From positions 1,178,001-1,242,000 of the forward strand of contig JAMXSV010000003.1 in assembly GCA_027559495.1 (NCBI GenBank): DNA of 64,000 nucleotides. Reading direction: 5' to 3'. The position numbers were made by a program, and so were the translations under genes. Shown here in pieces: positions 59,945-64,000 of this stretch. This stretch comes from Aurifilum marmelostoma. Its lineage: Eukaryota > Ascomycota > Sordariomycetes > Diaporthales > Cryphonectriaceae. The notes under the pieces were generated by a model. The model saw nothing but the letters and a program-made list of their open reading frames with translations. It did no database searches and was not told the origin of the DNA. Every line of letters starts with the position of its first letter. Positions within the stretch are counted from its first letter, which is position 1.

Positions 59945-61640
59945 GGCCGAAAGAGGGAGGTGGTCAGACAGGTATATAAAAAAAAAGGAAGCGACCGTTC
60001 TAGACAAAGTTCACAGGATCCCCCTTCACCACAGCATGACACCACAAACGGAGCTGGTGCAAAACTTGCGAGGTGGAAAAACGAAAGGTTAATGGGCACC
60101 TCCGGGCCGAGAATCGAATGTTGCTGGCAAGACGGCGGCAGTCTAGAGCATACGGATCTGATCTGATCTGATCTCTGCTCACGATGTGGCCTTCCTGCTC
60201 TTGACGCTACCCACCAGCTTGGTAGGCTCAGGCCAGGTCAGGTCAGTCCACCGTAACTTTTCTTTTTTTTCTTGTTCTCTTTCTAACCTTTTTTGTTGCC
60301 TTTTCCCGTTCTGCTGAAGGTATGCAATGGTTGGATCCTCATTCGCAGTGCAGATCGCGGTGCAGATTACACAGCCGAAGGAACGCGGCTGGCAGCGCTT
60401 GTTCCCGCAGTGCCAACACTTTGCGCCTGGTCAACTGCCACTGCTAATGCTAAGGCCACTACCACCACTACCGCTGAAGGAGAAGCCCTGTGTTGGTGGT
60501 GCTAGCAATGACGCTATCCGGGGCTGCCGGGGACTCCCGGTGGGCGGTCCCTTGCAGACAGCCTGTACTGTGACTTGCCTGCTCCCCGCTGTGGCGGCGG
60601 CGGTCGTGGGGTGACTGGAGAGGTGGCAGCCAACAAACAAAGGAAGAGACCCATAGTTCTGTCTGCGTTGTACATCAGGGGTATGAGGCTGCAACTACAC
60701 CACAGAAGTGTCCAATGAGGAATTATATAAAATTCATAATTCACACGAGATGTTGTGAGAGGAAATGAACTGTGCAATCAAATCCATTGCAGTTGTATGC
60801 AGATACCCCGAAGCCCCAGGGGCTGTCTGTCAGAATGGGAAAAAAGGGGGCCCACAACAATAGAAGGGTCGAGGGGTGTGCTTGCATGCGTCATGGCTCT
60901 GCCTGCTGGGACTCTTTGTTTGTAATCTGCCATGTCACTGACGACAGTTGGTCAGCTGGATGAGGTACCAGGGCCATGTCACCATCAGGCAGGGCAGATA
61001 GATGAACAATCAGAATTGCCCCTCAGCTGCCCTGTCCTTTCCTCCCAAGTGACAGGTTCACGTGTTGAAGACAGAGAGAGGACTCACCCAGTTGTCAGCC
61101 AGAGCAGGGTCAGGCCTGGGACTACCCCTACCCCGTGTCCCCTGTCAGCTGATAAGAGATACAATGCTGCTCAGTAACTAACAGGAGTCACGGAAACTAT
61201 GGGGCAAAAACGTATATACCCAGGCGGGACATGTTAGTACACAAACACCCTCTCTTTCATCAGCACCTTTTAGTCATCTGCTCTAGCCCCGCTCGAGTCC
61301 AGGCTGAACCCCAAATCCCCATTCCGTCTCCCTTGTGAAGCCCATCTCATGTCAGGCGGCACTCTGGAGGCGCAACCCGGACTCTCTCCTTGATACCTAC
61401 AACCATAAACACCAAGTTCATCATTCATTCCCTTCCACCTTAGACTTTGCATCTGCATCACCCTAGAGTCCTGTCAAGGTACTGTGCCATCACTCTCAAT
61501 CAGAATCTCCAAATTTTATCAGCTCACTGCACAGGTCTACTGACGACGACGCTGGGAACAGACACAAAGGCAACAGTCACCTACACCGCATCTTATTACC
61601 AACACACCTTCACCGACAACCGGCGGCCAAGATGCCTTCC
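59945..61640. promoter_or_regulatory. Divergent HEM13 / ATG8 promoter region
   Basis: This 1.7 kb has no supported gene. Four tandem GATCT units lie at 60155-60174. A GATAAG (GATA-factor core) lies near 61150, and a TATATA motif about 430 bp before the ATG8 start. GATA factors respond to nitrogen and iron in fungi and would fit both genes, but use of these sites is inferred. Confidence 0.45.
60155..60174 (+). repeat. (GATCT)4 tandem repeat
   Basis: Four exact copies of GATCT lie in the HEM13/ATG8 intergenic region. Confidence 0.85.
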
Positions 61641-62318
61641 ATGCGGTCCAAGTTCAAGGATGAGCACCCTTTCGAGAAGCGCAAGGCTGAGGCTGAGCGT
61701 ATTCGCCAAAAGTATCTCGACCGCATTCCTGTGAGTCCGTCCATCCGTTCCGAGCGGAGCAACTGAGCTGCTTCTTGCTTGCTTACCTCCTGCGGCGCGC
61801 TGCACCCGTTGTTGCCTACCCCGCCCTGGTACACCTGTCTCCCGAACAAGACCACCACAACCACCACCGCAACACCGACATCAGCTGTTGGGTTTTGACT
61901 GACCAACGTGCGCATCAAATAGGTGATCTGCGAAAAGGTCGAGAAGAGCGATATTGCTGCCATCGATAAGAAGAAGTACCTGGTCCCTGCCGACCTCACC
62001 GTCGGCCAGTTCGTCTACGTCATCCGCAAGCGCATCAAGCTGTCTCCCGACAAGGCCATCTTCATCTTCGTCAACGAGCTGCTGCCTCCCACCGCGGCTC
62101 TGATGTCCTCCGTCTACGAGGAGCACAAGGATGAGGATGGGTAAGCATTAATCGTGGTCCTCCTCCTTTCCCCCCCCTCGTCTGCGCTGTCGGCGCATTA
62201 TGTTACACCTCTGCTCAGAAAAGAAGTCCTGGAGCTGACAAGGCATTGCGCCATCAACAGGTTCCTCTACATTACCTACTCGGGCGAGAACACGTTCGGA
62301 GACTTCGAGTCGATCTAG
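61641..62318 (+). CDS. atg8: Autophagy ubiquitin-like protein Atg8
   Basis: The exons are 61641-61730, 61923-62140 and 62261-62318, giving 121 residues. Atg8 is conjugated to phosphatidylethanolamine on autophagosome membranes. The sequence is almost invariant: MRSKFKDEHPFEKRKAEAER, IPVICEKVEKSDIAAIDKKK, PADLTVGQFVYVIRKRIKL and LYITYSGENTFG. The conjugated Gly is residue 116, and the five residues DFESI must be removed by Atg4. An in-frame ATG at 61632 would add MPS. The 61641 start was chosen because the family begins MRSKFK. The first intron (192 nt) is long for this window. Confidence 0.97.
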
Positions 62319-64000
62319 ATGCTGCCGGACTGGATAGCGGGTGCTTGTTCTTCTGCTGTCGCGATGCGATGATTCTCCTCGTTACGATGACTTTCAAGGC
62401 GATCTTCTCCGGCGTTCTCAGGTTGGGCTCGATCAGGTAGTGAGAAGGATTGGATGGGTGCGAGCTGGTCTGTGGTTTTTCTGCTTCCGATATTGTGCGC
62501 TGGACACCAATGCACGGGGCTGCTGCAGGAGAAGGAGGAGGAGAGTGGGCACGGAATAGGATGGGAATCGGCTTCCTCGACGACCCGTCCTGTCTGGTTT
62601 ACTTCCTGGAACCCCCCTCCTCACTTTCGTGCCGTTCCGAGCCTCGATCTGAAATACTGCGAATTCGATTCATTGATCAAGACAACAATATGGCATTTAC
62701 TTTTTCTCGTTCCGAATGGCACCGTATACGTGAGCATAATCATGTCTCTGTCCGAAGAAGCCGTCTCACCCTCCACCAAGGACGTATGAACGAGCGAGTG
62801 CACAATTTCTCAGGGAGGATCACCAGAGAAGACAAGAGAATAGATATTCGTGTTATCCATACCTGCACCACCAAGAAACTGTGCACCCATATGTAAACAA
62901 TGAACAGGTCAAGGTTCCCCTGAATCCACCCCGCTTTCGCAAACACATATGCTGGCTTTGAACACCCCCAAACCCCCAGCCCAACCATTTCTCTAGCTCT
63001 GCCCGACGAAATTCCATCTTGACAGTCAACATCAAAAAGGTTATTCAATCACAAGGCTTATTTGTGTAGGAGAGGGGCAATTGCCGACACCACCCAATAG
63101 ACTTTTGAACTGCATCTGGGCCCCCCGCTACTTTATCTCCCCCTCCCCACAGCACCCTGACCGCGGTATGGCGTCTCTTCTTTGATGGAGGGATGCAGCG
63201 CAGCAGGTGGTTCCCGACACGGTCTCCTTGATTGCGAGGGAGAAAGAGAAAAGAAAAGGTGGCATGGGACGCTACGAGACGAAATGTCGTGCAGGGAGGT
63301 GCTGTCGTTTGGTAACGGGTTATGAGGCACATCAAATCTCGAGTAGTGCGAGCTACGTTTTCTTTGCGATCTGGTCAGCTTAGCAGTGGATATTTATCAG
63401 TGTGCGAGTAGGTCATGGACAATCTCACTGCTATTCTCCCAAGGATCAAGCCAATCAGGTGTTGCTCCAGGAAGAGGAACTTGGTTTAGTGGTAAAGGGT
63501 ATGATTGCTATTCCTGCAGATTCGCCTCGAAATAAGCACATCCCAGAAGGGGGGTGAAAAAATCCAAGGGTAATCAAAAAGACTGATAAGAACAAGAACA
63601 AGGCCGTCCAACCCAAGTCCAAACAGCAAGAACCCATTGCTCCATGAACACAGCACCATGCGTTCGGCCATAATCGTAAATACCAACCACGGCACTACGC
63701 GTAATCACCAGAGCAGAACTGAGCAATACCAAACATATACAACGCCACTTGTCCAAACAAGAGGGGAGGGAAAAAAGACGATGGGAAACTGTTCCTACCC
63801 AAACACCAACGACACAACGGTTATTTTACTCGCAATTTTTTTGGTTGGGGACCTGCTTCCAGTCCTCTCCGGTCCTTCCTCTCGGGCACGCCTTTGCCTC
63901 GTCTCGTCATCGTCTTGTCGCAACTGCAAGAAATCAACAATTAAATCCCCCTGAATGAATTATTTTCCACGCGTGTGATTATGCACGACGGAGTAGAAGC
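62319..64000. other. ATG8 3' flank, no supported gene
   Basis: The last 1.7 kb holds the ATG8 3' UTR and then DNA with only short frames on both strands. No domain, tRNA or repeat is recognisable. A minus-strand gene starting beyond the window could have its 3' UTR here. Confidence 0.45.

Overview
This window is nuclear DNA from a filamentous ascomycete, most likely a Sordariomycete. Genes carry short introns (about 55-130 nt) with GTATGT/GTAAGT-type donors, coding third positions are GC-rich, and the gene set is typical of moulds: alpha-1,3-glucan synthase, Hook, a Kelch surface protein and a membrane-anchored coproporphyrinogen oxidase. I assembled the exon models by hand and checked reading phase at every junction. 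Species cannot be named from the sequence alone.

Positions 1-18700 are densely packed. In order they hold the 3' end of an uncharacterised gene, a LENG1/Cir_N-type nuclear protein (-), SEC18/NSF (+), a beta-lactamase-fold serine hydrolase (-), ribosomal protein S0 (-), mitochondrial ribosomal protein uS15m (+), V-ATPase subunit d VMA6 (-), NOP58 (+) and a secreted Kelch-propeller membrane protein (-). Several pairs are divergent and share short promoters: LENG1-like/SEC18, RPS0/uS15m and VMA6/NOP58.

Positions 20950-28525 hold one very large gene (-) for a 2405-residue alpha-1,3-glucan synthase. It is followed by a gene-poor block reaching to about 46 kb. This block has homopolymer runs, a polypurine tract, one small orphan gene candidate (36448-36859) and one uncharacterised multi-span membrane protein (40239-42690). 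It looks like an accessory island between conserved segments.

Positions 46000-62320 are again housekeeping: a small secreted inhibitor-I9-like protein (+), a Hook dynein-endosome adaptor (+), adenylate kinase ADK1 (-), proteasome lid subunit RPN8 (+), a SWIM zinc-finger protein with the Sws1/Shu2 signature (-), coproporphyrinogen III oxidase HEM13 (-) and ATG8 (+). The last 1.7 kb has no gene that I can support.

The genes do not form one pathway. The main anomalies are an open, coding-like retained intron that would give Hook a different cargo-binding tail, single-base frame breaks in NOP58 and in the SWIM gene, an unresolved splice phase in the membrane protein, a telobox pair before RPS0, and the gene-poor island with its small orphan gene. 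I see no CRISPR array, rRNA, confident tRNA or intact transposon.
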